Positions 1-11,165 of a stretch of DNA of 64,000 bases are shown in pieces. The translations under genes and the position numbers were made by a program. Below the pieces are notes generated by a model that saw nothing but the letters and a program-made list of their open reading frames with translations, was not told where the DNA came from and searched no databases. Each line of letters starts with the position of its first letter. Within the stretch, counting starts at the first letter, position 1. The DNA is from Nectonema munidae (Eukaryota; Nematomorpha; Nectonematoida; Nectonematidae). The DNA lies in NCBI GenBank assembly GCA_030549495.1, contig JAUIRK010000903.1:2232001-2296000 (forward strand), read 5' to 3'.

Positions 1-510
1 AAATTAATTTTTCTAGTTTTAAAAAAAAATTATTTCAAAATCTTTTTTTCTTAAATTTATTAGGTAAAAATTAATTAAAGATAAATTACAAGGAATAAAA
101 TACAGAATAATTTAAATATAAGAGACTTGTGAGTAAAAAGAGAAAAAATTATATTACTTTTCAAAAACACTAAAAATATCAGAGTGTAAAATGCATTATA
201 GTAGTTATAAAAATGGCATAAACGTCACTAAAACTCTACTGCTATATAACATGCATTTCCTCAAAACATTTCCAGTATATCATATTCAAAATATATATCT
301 ATGCATATAGTTAAATACGTCATAAAAGCAATACTGATATATAATTACAGACAAAAAATAATTATGCATAATATGATATATAATAAGACAGTGATAATTA
401 CATATACTATAAAAAATAAACAAATCATCAGCAAAACTGTTTCTTATTCACTAATACTCAATGTTGCGTTCACTCAACATTTGAAAAAAATAATATTATT
501 TGACGAAAAA
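1..510. other. AT-rich non-coding stretch, nothing recognised
   Basis: I see no gene, tRNA-like box or repeat end here. The short open frames are low-complexity and have no protein-like composition. Confidence 0.5.
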
Positions 511-599
511 TGAAACAACGTTTCATTATTTGACTCGGGCCGGACAAAAAGGTCTCGCGGGTCGGTTCTGGTCCGCGGGCTGTAGTTTGGTCACCCCTG
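511..599. mobile_element. hAT-type element end (remnant)
   Basis: A locally GC-rich patch in AT-rich surroundings ends in TAGTTTGGTCACCCCTG, preceded by a GGTCCGCGGGC core. Ends of this shape (GGCCCGCGGGC...CACCCCTG) are typical of hAT superfamily elements. No matching left end was located, so I treat it as a solo or truncated end. Confidence 0.45.
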
Positions 600-859
600 T
601 CTTAAAGTATTTGAAATAAGTATCTACTTCATGATCTTAGGCTTTTTTATCTCTTGTATTTTATTATCAAGTATCTTTTTAGTATCTGAAGTTTCGTGAT
701 ATTCATTGTTAAATTACAAAAAGTTGCCAACTTTCTTCATATAAAGGATTCTGTCTTTCGTGCAAAAGGAAAAATATAGACAAATTTAATTTAAATTAAA
801 ATTTTGATAGTAACTAAATCTTCATATAATATCATCTGCAACAGTATTAATAATTGTGA

Positions 860-3038
860 CCTTTTGAAAATTTTCAGATTTTCAACAAAACTTGGTGAAA
901 TGATAATTGTAATCTTACCCTTGTATTGTAATTTTAATCTAACTAATAAGATATTGGTTTAAAGATTTTTTATTTGCAAAAGAAGAACTTATTTTTCATG
1001 GTAAAAATTTTTTTAGAAGCATATTAGATCATTATGCCACTTACTAGTCCATTGGAACATGATAGATCTTCGATTTTGTCAAGAAAAATTTTTCTAAAAA
1101 GAAGTTTATTTTTTTTAATAATTATTTCATACTCACATTAAAATAATTAATTTTCTGGCATACATCACTAATTCAATTGAAACTTCCAGATATATTTTAA
1201 CCGTATTAGCTAAAATGGAAAACAGAAATAAAAGAAGCATATTCGATTTGGTATAAAAACCAATATTTTAATTGAATTATGAAAATATTTTTGGACAAAG
1301 TTTTTAGACGTAAACCACAAATTTGATAGAAGGTTTCAGATATTTTCAAACACTAAATCATAAAACTAAGTCCGGAAATGAAATCAGCACTTTTAATTTC
1401 TATCAAAACAAATTTTATTTAAATTTCAAAAATATTTCTGTAGACATTAGACCTAAATTGCACATTTGACAAGTATGGATGATTAGGTATTAAGTCTAAT
1501 TCCATTACTGCTATAAACATCATTAAAAATCTAAGAGGGGAATCAGAAAGATGCATAAATCTAGTACTGATTCTCCTAGAACAGGATGGGGAAAATATCC
1601 AAGACCTGAGAAATAACATCTCGAATGTTAGCTCAAAAAACAATCCCGCGAATTACCCATCCAGACACCCGCAAGACGGGGGAATACATGAAGTGATTAT
1701 CCAAGGATTATTAATGTGCATAAATAAGCCACAGCAGAAGTACTCGAAACCATCTAAAAAGGATTTAAATTGAGTGTGGGAAATAACCTACGAGATAGCC
1801 TGTAAACACAGCAGTTAATTCAGTTTGCACCCCCTCTCCCGCCTCAATGGCGAAAAAATCGGATACATTAATCGAAAATCAGTTAACGGATAACAAATGG
1901 CAACATTCCTAACAAGCTATGGGCTAGAGTAAAAATAGCTAGCACAATTTGAATAGTTACTCTTCTTTTTCTTTGTTTTCACGTTATACTCCCACCCAGC
2001 AACACCCACCCAAAGTCTCTTCTTTGTTTTTTGGTAAAAGAAAAACAAAAAATACTATCATATAAATATTTTTAAATAAATTTTTGGAGAAGTCCACAAA
2101 AATCCCCGAAGATGAAATCTGCAAATTCCGATCAAGCTCAATTATTTGTGACATATATAATTCTTCTATATATATTTCCTCCTAGAGAGAATATTTGTGG
2201 AGATAGTTTTTAGACTTAAACTATAAATTTTATTATGTCAAATATTTTCAAACATTAAATCTAATACTTGAGTCCAAAAATATAACTAGCATGTTCGATT
2301 TGTTATAAAATCATATATTTTATGTAAAATTTAAATGAAATATATTAGAGACAATTTTTAGATATAAACCATAATTTTGACTAACACTCATAAATCATTT
2401 AAAATCCTAAATGCAAAAACTTAGACTGGAAAGGAAACTATAATTGCTCATTTAGTATTTAAACCTACATTTTATGTAAAATTTGAAGGAATATTTTTTT
2501 TAAATATATTTTTCATCAATCAAAATTTTGATTCACATTTTTTAAAAAGTAGCCAATATTAATGAAAATATTAAATATATATAAGTGTTATGCATTGGTT
2601 GGTTGGAGATATCAAAGCACCTTCAGTCGTAAGGCTATATGATCGCATTATGCTTAAGATGGTTAATCACAATTTTTGTGAATTTGTTTTTAGAGTTGGG
2701 AGCCATTTGGATCGACCCCCTGACCTTCAACTGTTAAGCTGAGAGGTACACCCTAACAACCATTAAGGCTCTAAGTGCTATGCGTATAAAGATGTAAATA
2801 ATTTTAAATTTTCAAGGCAGTATCTAATATATACCTTGAAAAATGTAAAATTTTTATTTTAATTGTCAGTTTTTGACTTGAAGGGGGCATTTAACTACCA
2901 TGAAAATGATATCATAAAATGCAGCTACCGATTTTACGAAAAGTCACAAAATTTGGAGGGATAATATACTGCCAATTGAGTAAACTTCATTTTTAGTAAA
3001 GGGGGGAGTGAGAGTTCTACGCCCCTGCATTAATAGGG
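860..3038 (-). repeat. TTAA-flanked long non-coding repeat (family L), minus copy
   Basis: Read on the minus strand, this starts at a TTAA (3039-3042) followed by CCCTATTAATGC, has a ~400-base unique head with a pyrimidine-rich start, then imperfect ~150-base units (FGGTATAAA-type landmark: GATTTGGTATAAA near 1245, GATTTGTTATAAA near 2297), and a unique tail. It aligns by eye over its whole length with the plus-strand copy at 8173-10850, including the tail landmark AATTGAATTAGTGATGTATG. It has no coding potential. The inner limit (~860) is approximate. A SINE has inserted into it at 2595-2772. Confidence 0.7.
2595..2772 (-). mobile_element. tRNA-derived SINE (family S1), with target duplication
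   Basis: On the minus strand the element contains an A-box-like GGTTGTTAGGGTGTACCTC, a B-box-like GGGGGTCGATCC and a 3' part ending near GTGATTAACCATC. It is flanked by 12-bp direct repeats AAGTGTTATGCA (2583-2594) and AAGTGCTATGCG (2773-2784). The uninterrupted site is seen once in the related repeat at about 8455-8475 (minus strand AAGTGTTATGCG), which shows this is a true insertion. It is homologous to the plus-strand element at 3063-3187. Confidence 0.75.
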
Positions 3039-3062
3039 TTAAATAATCCTATTAATTATATT

Positions 3063-3187
3063 TGAAGGTCAATGAGGGTTAGGGTGTGCAACTCAGCTTA
3101 ACAGTTGAAGTTCAGCGGTTCGATCTCCAAGGCTCCGAACTCTTAAAAATTAAAATCACAATTTGCAGTGATTAACCACCTTCAAAC
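3063..3187 (+). mobile_element. tRNA-derived SINE (family S1), second copy
   Basis: This is the same family as 2595-2772 in the opposite orientation, 290 bases away. The A-box region is GGGTTAGGGTGTGCAACTC and the B-box is GCGGTTCGATCTCC. The shared tail CTCTTAAAAATTAAAATCAC and GTGATTAACCACC follows. It abuts the hAT element that begins at 3188. Confidence 0.7.
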
Positions 3188-4137
3188 CAGTGGTGAACAT
3201 TCTTAAAATTATTAGGGGACGAATTTTTTTTTGCAATTTTCAAAATTTGTGGTCTTGAAATACCACGTGAGACCATATATTCAAGCAATCCTTTAAAATA
3301 GAGTGTATTCAGCGCATACCTAAAGTCCTACATTTATAAGACTACTTTATATTTTTTTTACAAAATTGGTGAATTTAAATACTATACTTCCAGCGAAAAT
3401 ATTTTAATTAAATTTGCATATCGAATATACACTAGTTTAAAAAAATCCAAAATTGTTAAGTGGTGGAATAGGCTTTTCATTTGAAAAATGAAGTAGTCTA
3501 CGAGGCACATTACAGGAATTGATGAAAGGATATTTGATTCATAGAGAAAACAAATAACTGAAGGTTGGATAGTTTTATATGATTGAATGTAGTCTAAAGG
3601 CAAAGAGTCTACTAGACACCCTGCGATGTTTATATAAAAAAATGTGATTGATTCAGAGGCAAGGATATGTACGTAGGTAGGCCTTGTCAATGAAAATACA
3701 CGGTTTGCACCTTACCTTTTACTCAAAATTGAAAAATTTGCAACATAATTATAAGTAACATAAGAAAGAAAGGAAACAAAATAAACTAATAACGCAATTT
3801 TCACTATTTTAAAATGGAACCGTCTGTTCTCAGAATAATTTCAAAATAATAGGAGGCAAAAAGAATTAGGATTTATTTGATATTTTAAAGTTTTTATAAG
3901 CAGCAAAAGCCAACGTCTAAGTAGCTAAACCTTATAATTAAAAAATTATTTAAACTAACGGTCGACATATATTTCGCCCCATAGACAATTTGCCCCCTTG
4001 ACAAATTGTCTCATAAGCTATTTGTTTCATTCATCTTTGCTTATTATATGTGTAAAATTATTAAAAAATTTTATATTCTTGTTTATTTTATCTCTATTAA
4101 ATTATTTCAAATTAATTATTTTATCTCTTAATTTTTT

Positions 4138-4320
4138 AGAATTGTCCATGAGACAAAATGTCTTATGAAAATAACGGGGCGAATTGTCTAAGAAACAAAA
4201 CGTCTTATGAAAATAATAGGGCGAATTGTCCATGGGACGAACTGTCTTATGAAAATAATGGGGCGAATTGTCCAATGGTCGAAATGTCTTATGAAAATAA
4301 TGGAGCGAATTGTCCGAGAA
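4138..4320. repeat. 42-base minisatellite inside hAT family H, ~4 units
   Basis: Units read roughly AATTGTCCATGAGACAAAA plus TGTCTTATGAAAATAATGG plus GGCG and repeat at a 42-base period. Because 42 is a multiple of three, one minus-strand frame stays open and gives a repeating 14-residue peptide; I do not regard it as a gene. A shorter array of the same unit lies at 51676-51815 in copy 3. Confidence 0.8.
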
Positions 4321-4531
4321 CCAAACTAACATAAATCAAAGTCTGACAGCTGTCATAAATAGATCAAGTACATTTTTAACAACAACATTTGTTTCGATAT
4401 TATATTATTATTATAATAATCAACAAATTTTCTTAAAAAAAGTTATTTGATTATGTACAATGTTACTTATAAAATTTAACAATCGAACATTATAATAAAT
4501 ATCTCTGCTCAAATATTAAGCAAATAGACTG

Positions 4532-4921
4532 CAGAGGCCGGGAACCTTTTTGAACAAAAGAGCCCAAAAATACATATTTTAAAATCTAATCTTCTGAGAG
4601 CCATATATATTTTTAAATACTGATTACAACTAAATGGAAAAAGAAGACCAACAATTTTATAGTATAATATGACTCTGAATTTACAACATTATTTTATCGA
4701 AGTTATTTATTAATAAGCAAAGTCTGCATCATCATCAGCTTTATTTATGTCATCATGATTCGTAATGCTGACGAAATTAAGAGAATGTAGAATTGGCAAG
4801 AAGGATTTGAATTGTAGCAATACCTCCCTTTATCTTGAAGGCCACCTAATTTATCTGAGGGCCAGATGGAGTCATCAAAAGAGCCATGTCTGGCTCGCGA
4901 GCCCTAGGTTCCCGACCCCTG
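4532..4921. mobile_element. hAT MITE nested in hAT family H copy 1
   Basis: The terminal inverted repeats are CAGAGGCCGGGAACCT at the left and AGGTTCCCGACCCCTG at the right. The related copy 3 lacks this insertion (empty site near 52075-52095, AAATAGAGTATTCGTGC), so both edges are defined by comparison. The flanks AAATAGAC and AAAGAGAG resemble the empty-site octamer AAATAGAG, consistent with an aged 8-bp hAT duplication. Confidence 0.75.
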
Positions 4922-5831
4922 AAAGAGAGTATTCTTGCTTTAAACTGAATAGCTAGTCAAAATATTCATTCCCAAAGAGCTATTAAAAAATTAAAGTTTT
5001 CAAATGTTACAAAATGTAACAAACGCACTGATAAAGATTAAATGATCTTTGTTGAAAAAAATTCTTAGCGCGAGTCTAACAATATTCATTGATATAAAAT
5101 TGTAACGATTGAAAACTATTTTAATTTAACTCTAAATGCAAATTAGACAAAAGTAGTGGTGTAGCCAAAAAAAAGTTGATAGAAGTGGCACAATTTAAAA
5201 ACAAAAAACTTGCGCAATATTATTTATACTTTCTTGATCCTTTCATTGGAGAAATTTTGAGAAACTGATATCGTATAAGATGCATGGGGGCACCATGAGG
5301 TACATAGGAGTGTGGGCACGGTTCTCATGTCCCAGCCTAGCTACGTCACTGGAGAGAAGAGAGCTGAATGAGAAAGGAGAGCTTAACCAGACAAGAGGGC
5401 TTGAATGAAAGAAGAGAGCTTGAATGAGTGAATGATTGAGTTTTAGCAGAGAAAGCGGAAGAGAAAAACAGAGGAGACAGAAAGAGAAATAGAATCACTG
5501 TGAAATGAAGATGAGAAAATCTAGTGGATCATCAACATGTGTTTGCTCAAAAATACTACAAAGAGGAGACACTGTGATAAACATTGCTTACTTATTGTGT
5601 GCATATTAAAGCAAATTATTATTATATACTTCTCACGCATCGTCTGTAAAATATGTTCGATAGGATTTCAGAGCCACTTGATATGATGTTTGATTGATTC
5701 GAAAGTCTGCATTCCTTCTTTTATTCTCTTATCTTACATAATCATGTAATCGAATGATCATTATATTCTATAATGCGATCATCATACATGTTTTATATAC
5801 AAGCAGCAACTCTTACTTATAGAAAATTTTT

Positions 5832-5877
5832 GGGTGGGGGGGGGGGGGGCGAAGGTCGCCCCCCCCCCCCCCCCCCC
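5832..5877. repeat. G-run / C-run hairpin at the 3' end of hAT family H
   Basis: About 15 consecutive G are followed by a short spacer (CGAAGGTCG) and about 19 C, which would form a strong hairpin. The same arrangement occurs at 52888-52928 in copy 3. Run lengths may be unreliable because homopolymers are error-prone in assemblies. Confidence 0.75.
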
Positions 5878-5884
5878 GCCCCTG

Positions 5885-6319
5885 AAAACACATATCACGC
5901 CTTAGAATTATAAATAACATTTTAACTAGTTTTAAAATACAAATTATAACTTTATTGTGTTCATACAAATTTAAGTTTAAATTACTAGATCCGTAGAAAG
6001 GCATCCTTCTGCTTGATATCTTGAATATCCTAACCTTTTCAAGATTATTTATATAAGTATTTACCTATTTTTTATTGTAGTTATCAATTAATCCTATAAT
6101 CATGACATTGTATTTGTAAAATAAGAAGATATTTATGGAGTAAATTTTTGCAAATTCATTCAAATGAATTTTAATACATTAAAAATATTTTCTTTTGTTT
6201 ATTATGCTTTCAATTTATAATAAACAACCTTTTCTTTTTCCTTTTATAATTAGTTAATTTTTAAAATTTCCATTATTTTAAATATTTATTTTTCTCCTTT
6301 TTCGTTACATTTATTCAAG
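5885..6319. other. 5' flank of eIF3m
   Basis: This is AT-rich sequence between the hAT element and the eIF3m start codon. It should contain the promoter and 5' UTR, but no clear TATA or initiator motif stands out from the AT-rich background. Confidence 0.4.
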
Positions 6320-7492
6320 ATGATAGTTAATTCATCTATAAACATAATTAAATCTGGTTCGTTGATTTTCAATGTTGAATGTGATTTAAATGAAATTGAG
6401 AATTTTTTAAATTCCTTTATCTCTTCCCAAGATAATAAGACAGAAAATTTTGATTCCCTTAATCTTTTTCAAAAGTTTAAATTCTTTTGCAATAGCTTGA
6501 TTTCGGATTTAACTAAAATTTCATTTGCTGATTTAAATAGCTTGCTATTTTCTTTTATTTTTCTCCTTCTCAATGATGAAAAGTATAAAAACGATGTAAC
6601 TTCTTTTAAATTATTTTGTGAAAGTATAGAAAATCTTGTTGAAAAAAAATACAATAAAAAAGTTTTAATTTCATTAAACTCTCTTTTTGATGGTGTTTAT
6701 AACTGTTGTAATGAAGATATTTTCAATATTGTCTTATTTAGTCTTCTTAATTGTTATATATTTTTAAAACAACAGTGCGATATTATTGCAAACTATATAT
6801 TCAATAATGAAGATTGGGTTAATAGTTTAAAATTAAGTAAAGACAAAAAATTAGGTGTTTTTAAATTAATATATCTTATGTATAAGAATTGTGATCAGCC
6901 GAAGAGTGCTCTTCGAATCTTAGCTCAATCTCTTTTCCTTTTGGATCAAAGTTTTGATTCCACTAGTATACAAAATCATTTAGTTTATGCTATACGTGAA
7001 TTCATTGAAAATAATGATATATTTACTTTTGAAAATCTTTTAAATGCCCCAATTGTCAAAAAAAATGAAAATACTATTTCATTCAAACTGTTGATGATTT
7101 TTGTAAATGGTAACCTCAATGACTATATAAAGTTTTATGAAGAAAACAAAGACTTTATGGATATAAATGGTTTTAATTTTGAAGAAAATCTTTATAAAAT
7201 AAGAATATTAACCTTCATGGCTATTACTAAAAAGAAACAAAATGTTTCCTATGAAGAAATTGGAAGAGAATTGAACTTGAAAATTAACGAAATTGAACCT
7301 TTTTTCATCAATTTATCCAAGACTAAAGTGTTAAAGTGTAAAATTGATCAAATGAATAAGAATATTGTTGTGGACAACAGTATAGATTGCGAAATTGACA
7401 CTGAAGCTTGGAGAAAGTTTCACAACCAACTTGATCAATGGATAAACAGTTTGAGTGTTGTTAAAAACCTTTATAAAGAAGTTGAAGCTTAA
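6320..7492 (+). CDS. eIF3m: Eukaryotic translation initiation factor 3 subunit M (eIF3m), intronless
   Basis: The 390-residue protein matches the eIF3m family, a PCI-domain subunit of the cytoplasmic eIF3 complex that recruits the 40S ribosome and mRNA during translation initiation. The strongest similarity to the human protein (374 residues) is in the C-terminal half: SALRILAQSLF near residues 197-207, YIKFYEENKDFMD near 268-280, ILTFMAITKKK near 295-305 and the winged-helix part VSYEEIGRELNL through VLKCKIDQMNKNIVV near 308-351. The N-terminal half is divergent. The start codon is the first ATG after an AT-rich leader. The frame is open throughout, with no intron, although animal eIF3m genes usually have several. 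A polyadenylation signal follows 14 bases after the stop. The family assignment is firm; whether this is the ancestral locus or an expressed retrocopy is unknown. Confidence 0.93.
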   Translation: MIVNSSINIIKSGSLIFNVECDLNEIENFLNSFISSQDNKTENFDSLNLFQKFKFFCNSLISDLTKISFADLNSLLFSFIFLLLNDEKYKNDVTSFKLFCESIENLVEKKYNKKVLISLNSLFDGVYNCCNEDIFNIVLFSLLNCYIFLKQQCDIIANYIFNNEDWVNSLKLSKDKKLGVFKLIYLMYKNCDQPKSALRILAQSLFLLDQSFDSTSIQNHLVYAIREFIENNDIFTFENLLNAPIVKKNENTISFKLLMIFVNGNLNDYIKFYEENKDFMDINGFNFEENLYKIRILTFMAITKKKQNVSYEEIGRELNLKINEIEPFFINLSKTKVLKCKIDQMNKNIVVDNSIDCEIDTEAWRKFHNQLDQWINSLSVVKNLYKEVEA

Positions 7493-7505
7493 TGTGTCTT
7501 GATAG

Positions 7506-7511
7506 AATAAA
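7506..7511 (+). terminator. Polyadenylation signal of eIF3m
   Basis: AATAAA lies 14 bases beyond the eIF3m stop codon and is followed by a T-rich stretch, a normal arrangement for a very short 3' UTR. Confidence 0.5.
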
Positions 7512-7652
7512 TATTTTTGACTTTTTGTGTAAGTTTTTTATTTTCTTTCCATAAATTTGAATTCATAATTATTGGATAAAAATATGATTAAATAATGTAC
7601 ATTTTATCAAGAAAAGTTTTTGTTAAAATGTGGGGCATAGTTAGGGTTAGAG

Positions 7653-8060
7653 TCCTGCACGGGTTTATTTTTCTTACCCGTAAAAATATAACCCGCTTCC
7701 GCCCATCCTTTTCATTTACCCGTAAAATTTTAAAAGCAATTTTTGCTGACAACTAAAATAGCAATATATTTGAAGTTATGAAAAATTTCTTCAACTTTTA
7801 CGATTTTTTTATATGAATTAAAAAAATTAATTTATCAGAACTCTATCTCTTATACTGATTATAAAAATGTTTGATTTGTATAATGTCAATTATGTTACAT
7901 TTACGACCTACTATTCAAAAACGTGCTCTATTTTTACTCTTTTAAATTACAATTATGCTACCCTTTTTTCCCCCACCGTCGCCGCTTTTATTTTTAAATG
8001 AAATATCCATGGGTACCCCCAGTTGTAAGTAACAGTGTTGTATACCCGTCCACCGCAGGA
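7653..8060. mobile_element. Possible hAT-like MITE with TCCTGC ends
   Basis: The left end TCCTGCACGGGTTTA is mirrored at the right by ACCCGTCCACCGCAGGA. Internal runs of ACCCGT/ACCCGC occur near both ends. The interior is non-coding. Target duplications are not clear, so the class is an inference. Confidence 0.35.
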
Positions 8061-8172
8061 CGAGTGCGTGTACTTTCTTTGAATAACAGATCTGTTCGAT
8101 TATGTGAAACATTTATGTACCCTGTCTTGTGAAAACCTTCACCCAACATCACATCAGATTCAATTCTTTTAA

Positions 8173-10850
8173 CCCTATTAGTGCTACGCCCCCCTCCCCC
8201 TTGGCTAAAAAATTAATTGTAGAAAATTGGCTGAATCATATCCCTTCAAATTTTGTGACTTTTCCTAAAATCGCTAGCTGCATCTTTTGAAACCATTTTC
8301 ATGGTAGTTGAATGACCCCTTCATGTCCAAAACTGTCAATCAAAATAAAAAAAATTTATTTTTCAGCAAAATTTTGACATTATCTGTACTTAACCTTATA
8401 ACTTAGGATCTATATTATATAATACCCTGAAAATTTATAATTATATACAGTTTAGAACGCATAACACTTTATATATTTAATTTTTTCAATAATCATTGCT
8501 ACTTTTTAGAAAATGTCAATCAAAATTTTGATTGATCAAAAATATATCTAATAAAATATACTTTCAAATTTTACATAAAATATATGTTTTTATACTAAAT
8601 CGGTCATGCTGTTTTCATTTCTGAACTCATTTTTTACATTTAGGATATGAAAACACCTATATGTGTTAATCAAATTTGCGGTTTACTTCTGAAAATTGTC
8701 TCCAAAAACATTCCTTCACATTTTACATAAAAACATATGTGTTATACTAAATCGGACATGCTGGTTTCATTTCTGGACTCATTTTTTACGTTTAGGATCT
8801 GAAAATACCTATAAGTGTTCATTAAATTTGCGGTTTACTTCTAAAAATTGTCTCCAAATACATTCATTCAAATTTTACAATGAAATATATGTTTTATACC
8901 AAATCAACCATGCTGTTTTCATTTCTGAACTCATTTTTCACATTTAGAGGTTTTAAAATATCAGTCAAAATTTGCGGTTTACTTCTAAAAGCTATCTCCA
9001 AAAATATTCTATAAATTTTACATGAAATAATTGTTTTTATACCAAATCGATCATGCTGTTTTCATTTTTGAACTCATTTTTTACATTTAGGATTTGGAAA
9101 TACCTATAAGTGTTAATCAAATTTGCGGTTTACTTCTAAAAATTGTCTCCAAAAACATTCCTTCACATTTTACATAAAAACATATGTGTTATACTAAATC
9201 AGACATGCTGGTTTCATTTCTGGACTCATTTTTTACGTTTAGGATCTGAAAATACCTATAAGTGTTCATTAAATTTGCGGTTTACTTCTAAAAATTGTCT
9301 CCAAATACATTCATTCAAATTTTACAATGAAATATATGTTTTATACCAAATCAACCATGCTGTTTTCATTTCTGAACTCATTTTTCACATTTAGAGGTTT
9401 TAAAATATCAGTCAAAATTTGCGGTTTACTTCTAAAAGCTATCCAAAAATATTCTATAAATTTTACATGAAATATTTGTTTTTATACCAAATCGATCATG
9501 CTGTTTTCATTTTTGAACTCATTTTTTACATTTAGGATTTGGAAATACCTATAAGTATTAATCAAATTTGCGGTTTACTTCTGAAAATTGTCTCCAAAAA
9601 TATTTTCTTGAAATACCAAATCAATCATGCTGGTTTCATTTCTGGACTCATTTTTTACGTTTAGGATGTGAAAATACCTATAAGTTTTAATCAAATTTGC
9701 GGTTTACTTCTAAAAATTGTCTCCAAAAACATTCATTCAAATTTTACAATTAAATATATGTTCTTATACCAAATCAACCATGCTAGTTTCATTTATGGAC
9801 TCAATTTTTGCAGTTTGAATTTGAAAATACATATAAGTATCAATTAAATTTGCGTTTAGTTCTAAAATTTGTTTTTATAGCAAATATATCATGATGATTT
9901 TATTTCTGAACACAGTTTTCGCATTTAGAGGTTTTACTGCTAGTGTCAATCAAATTTGCGGTTTATGTTTGAAAACTATATCCCAAAATATTCTCTCTAA
10001 TTTTACATGAAATATATGTTTTTATACCAATTTGACCATGATAATTTTTATTTCTGAAATCATTTTTTGCATTTAGAGGTTTTAAATGTCTGAAAGTTTC
10101 AATAAATTTTCGATTTACGTCTAATGTCTGCAGAAATATTTTTGTAATTTAAATAAAATATGTGTTTTTATGCCAAATGAAAGATGCTGGTTTCATTTTT
10201 GGACTCAGGTTTGGCATTTATGGTTTTAAAATATCTGAAAGCTTGAATAAGATTTGCGGTTTACTTCTAGATACTGTTTTCAAAAAAATAAAATATCTGT
10301 TTTATACCAAATCAACTATGCTTATTTTATTTCTGTACTGGATTTGGGATAATACGGTTAAAAAATATCTCGAAGCGGAAATTGAATTAGTAATGTATGC
10401 CTAAAAATCAGTTCTGTAAAAAATTTTCAAAAAATGGCTGCATATTAGGTATATAGTAAAAATATACTTTTTTTTGTATATTTTGGCTGATAATACTTTC
10501 TACAATCATCTTGAGTATGAAATATTTATTAAAAAAAAACAAAACGTATTATAAAATCTTTTGAAAATTTGTATGAGAGAAGGAACCAAGTTGAAAACTA
10601 ATTGAAAAGAGAACATGTGATAAAAACAAATAAATAAAAAAAATATGTATCTTGACTAAATGGAAGATCTACCATCTTCTAATTAACTAGGAAGTGGTTT
10701 AATTATATAATATTAGATGCTTCAAAAAAGATTTTGACTGTGAAAAAAAAGTTCCTCTTTTACAAATGAAAAATATTTAAATCTATAGCTTATCATCTAG
10801 GATTACAGTTAACATTTAGCTAAGATGGGTAGGAAATCTGAAAATTTAGA
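8173..10850 (+). repeat. TTAA-flanked long non-coding repeat (family L), plus copy
   Basis: It begins after TTAA (8169-8172) with CCCTATTAGTGCTACG, then a ~390-base unique head. About a dozen imperfect ~149-base units follow, each with landmarks ACCAAATC, ATGCTG, TTTCATTTCTG, ACTCATTTTT and AATTTGCGGTTTACTTCT. The tail contains AATACGGTTAAAAAATATCTC and AATTGAATTAGTAATGTATG. It is the same family as the minus-strand copy at 860-3038. The TTAA plus CCC start resembles piggyBac-type ends, but no matching right end was found and no transposase is encoded. Confidence 0.75.
8696..9590. repeat. 447-base higher-order duplication (3 x ~149) inside family L
   Basis: The segment starting at 8696 recurs almost unchanged 447 bases downstream (9143); the 252-base open stretches inside the two copies differ by a single residue. 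447 is three of the ~149-base units, so this is a recent trimer amplification inside an older, more diverged array. Confidence 0.85.
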
Positions 10851-11165
10851 ATAGGTCAGATTTATCAAAAATGGCATAGGTGCCAATATGTGAGAATTTA
10901 GTCACTATCTAGATATTTTTAACAGGGGCGCAGATCCTCAAAATTATTGGGGGGCGAAATTTTTTTCTTGCAATTTTCAAAATAGTGGTCTGGAAATACT
11001 ACGGGAGACCAAATATTCAAGCAATCCTTTAAAATAGAGTGTACTCAGCGCATACCTAAAGTCCTAAATTTATAAGACTACTTTATATTTTTTTTACAAA
11101 ATTGGTGAATTTAAATACTATACTTCCAGCGAAAATATTTTAATTAAATTTGCATATCGAATATA

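Larger units (their letters stand above)
3188..5884 (+). mobile_element. Non-autonomous hAT element (family H), copy 1
   Basis: It starts with a degraded end CAGTGGTGAACATT (family consensus CAGGGGCGCACATCC) and finishes in CGCCCCTG. It is collinear with the complete copy at 49771-52943 across the head, the 42-base minisatellite and the tail with G and C homopolymers. There is no transposase. Relative to copies 2 and 3 it lacks the ~590-base nested insertion and most of the SINE-like segment. It carries its own nested hAT MITE at 4532-4921. I could not see a clean 8-bp target duplication, so this copy looks old. Confidence 0.7.

Noticed and set aside
4102-4332. Open minus-strand frame with a repeating 14-residue peptide
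   Set aside because: It is the translation of the 42-base minisatellite in a non-coding hAT element; period divisible by three keeps it open by chance.
5813-6004. Open frame with poly-Gly and poly-Pro
   Set aside because: Translation of the G/C homopolymer hairpin at the hAT end.
8696-9394. Two near-identical 83-codon open frames
   Set aside because: They are shadows of the 447-base repeat duplication and have no protein signature.
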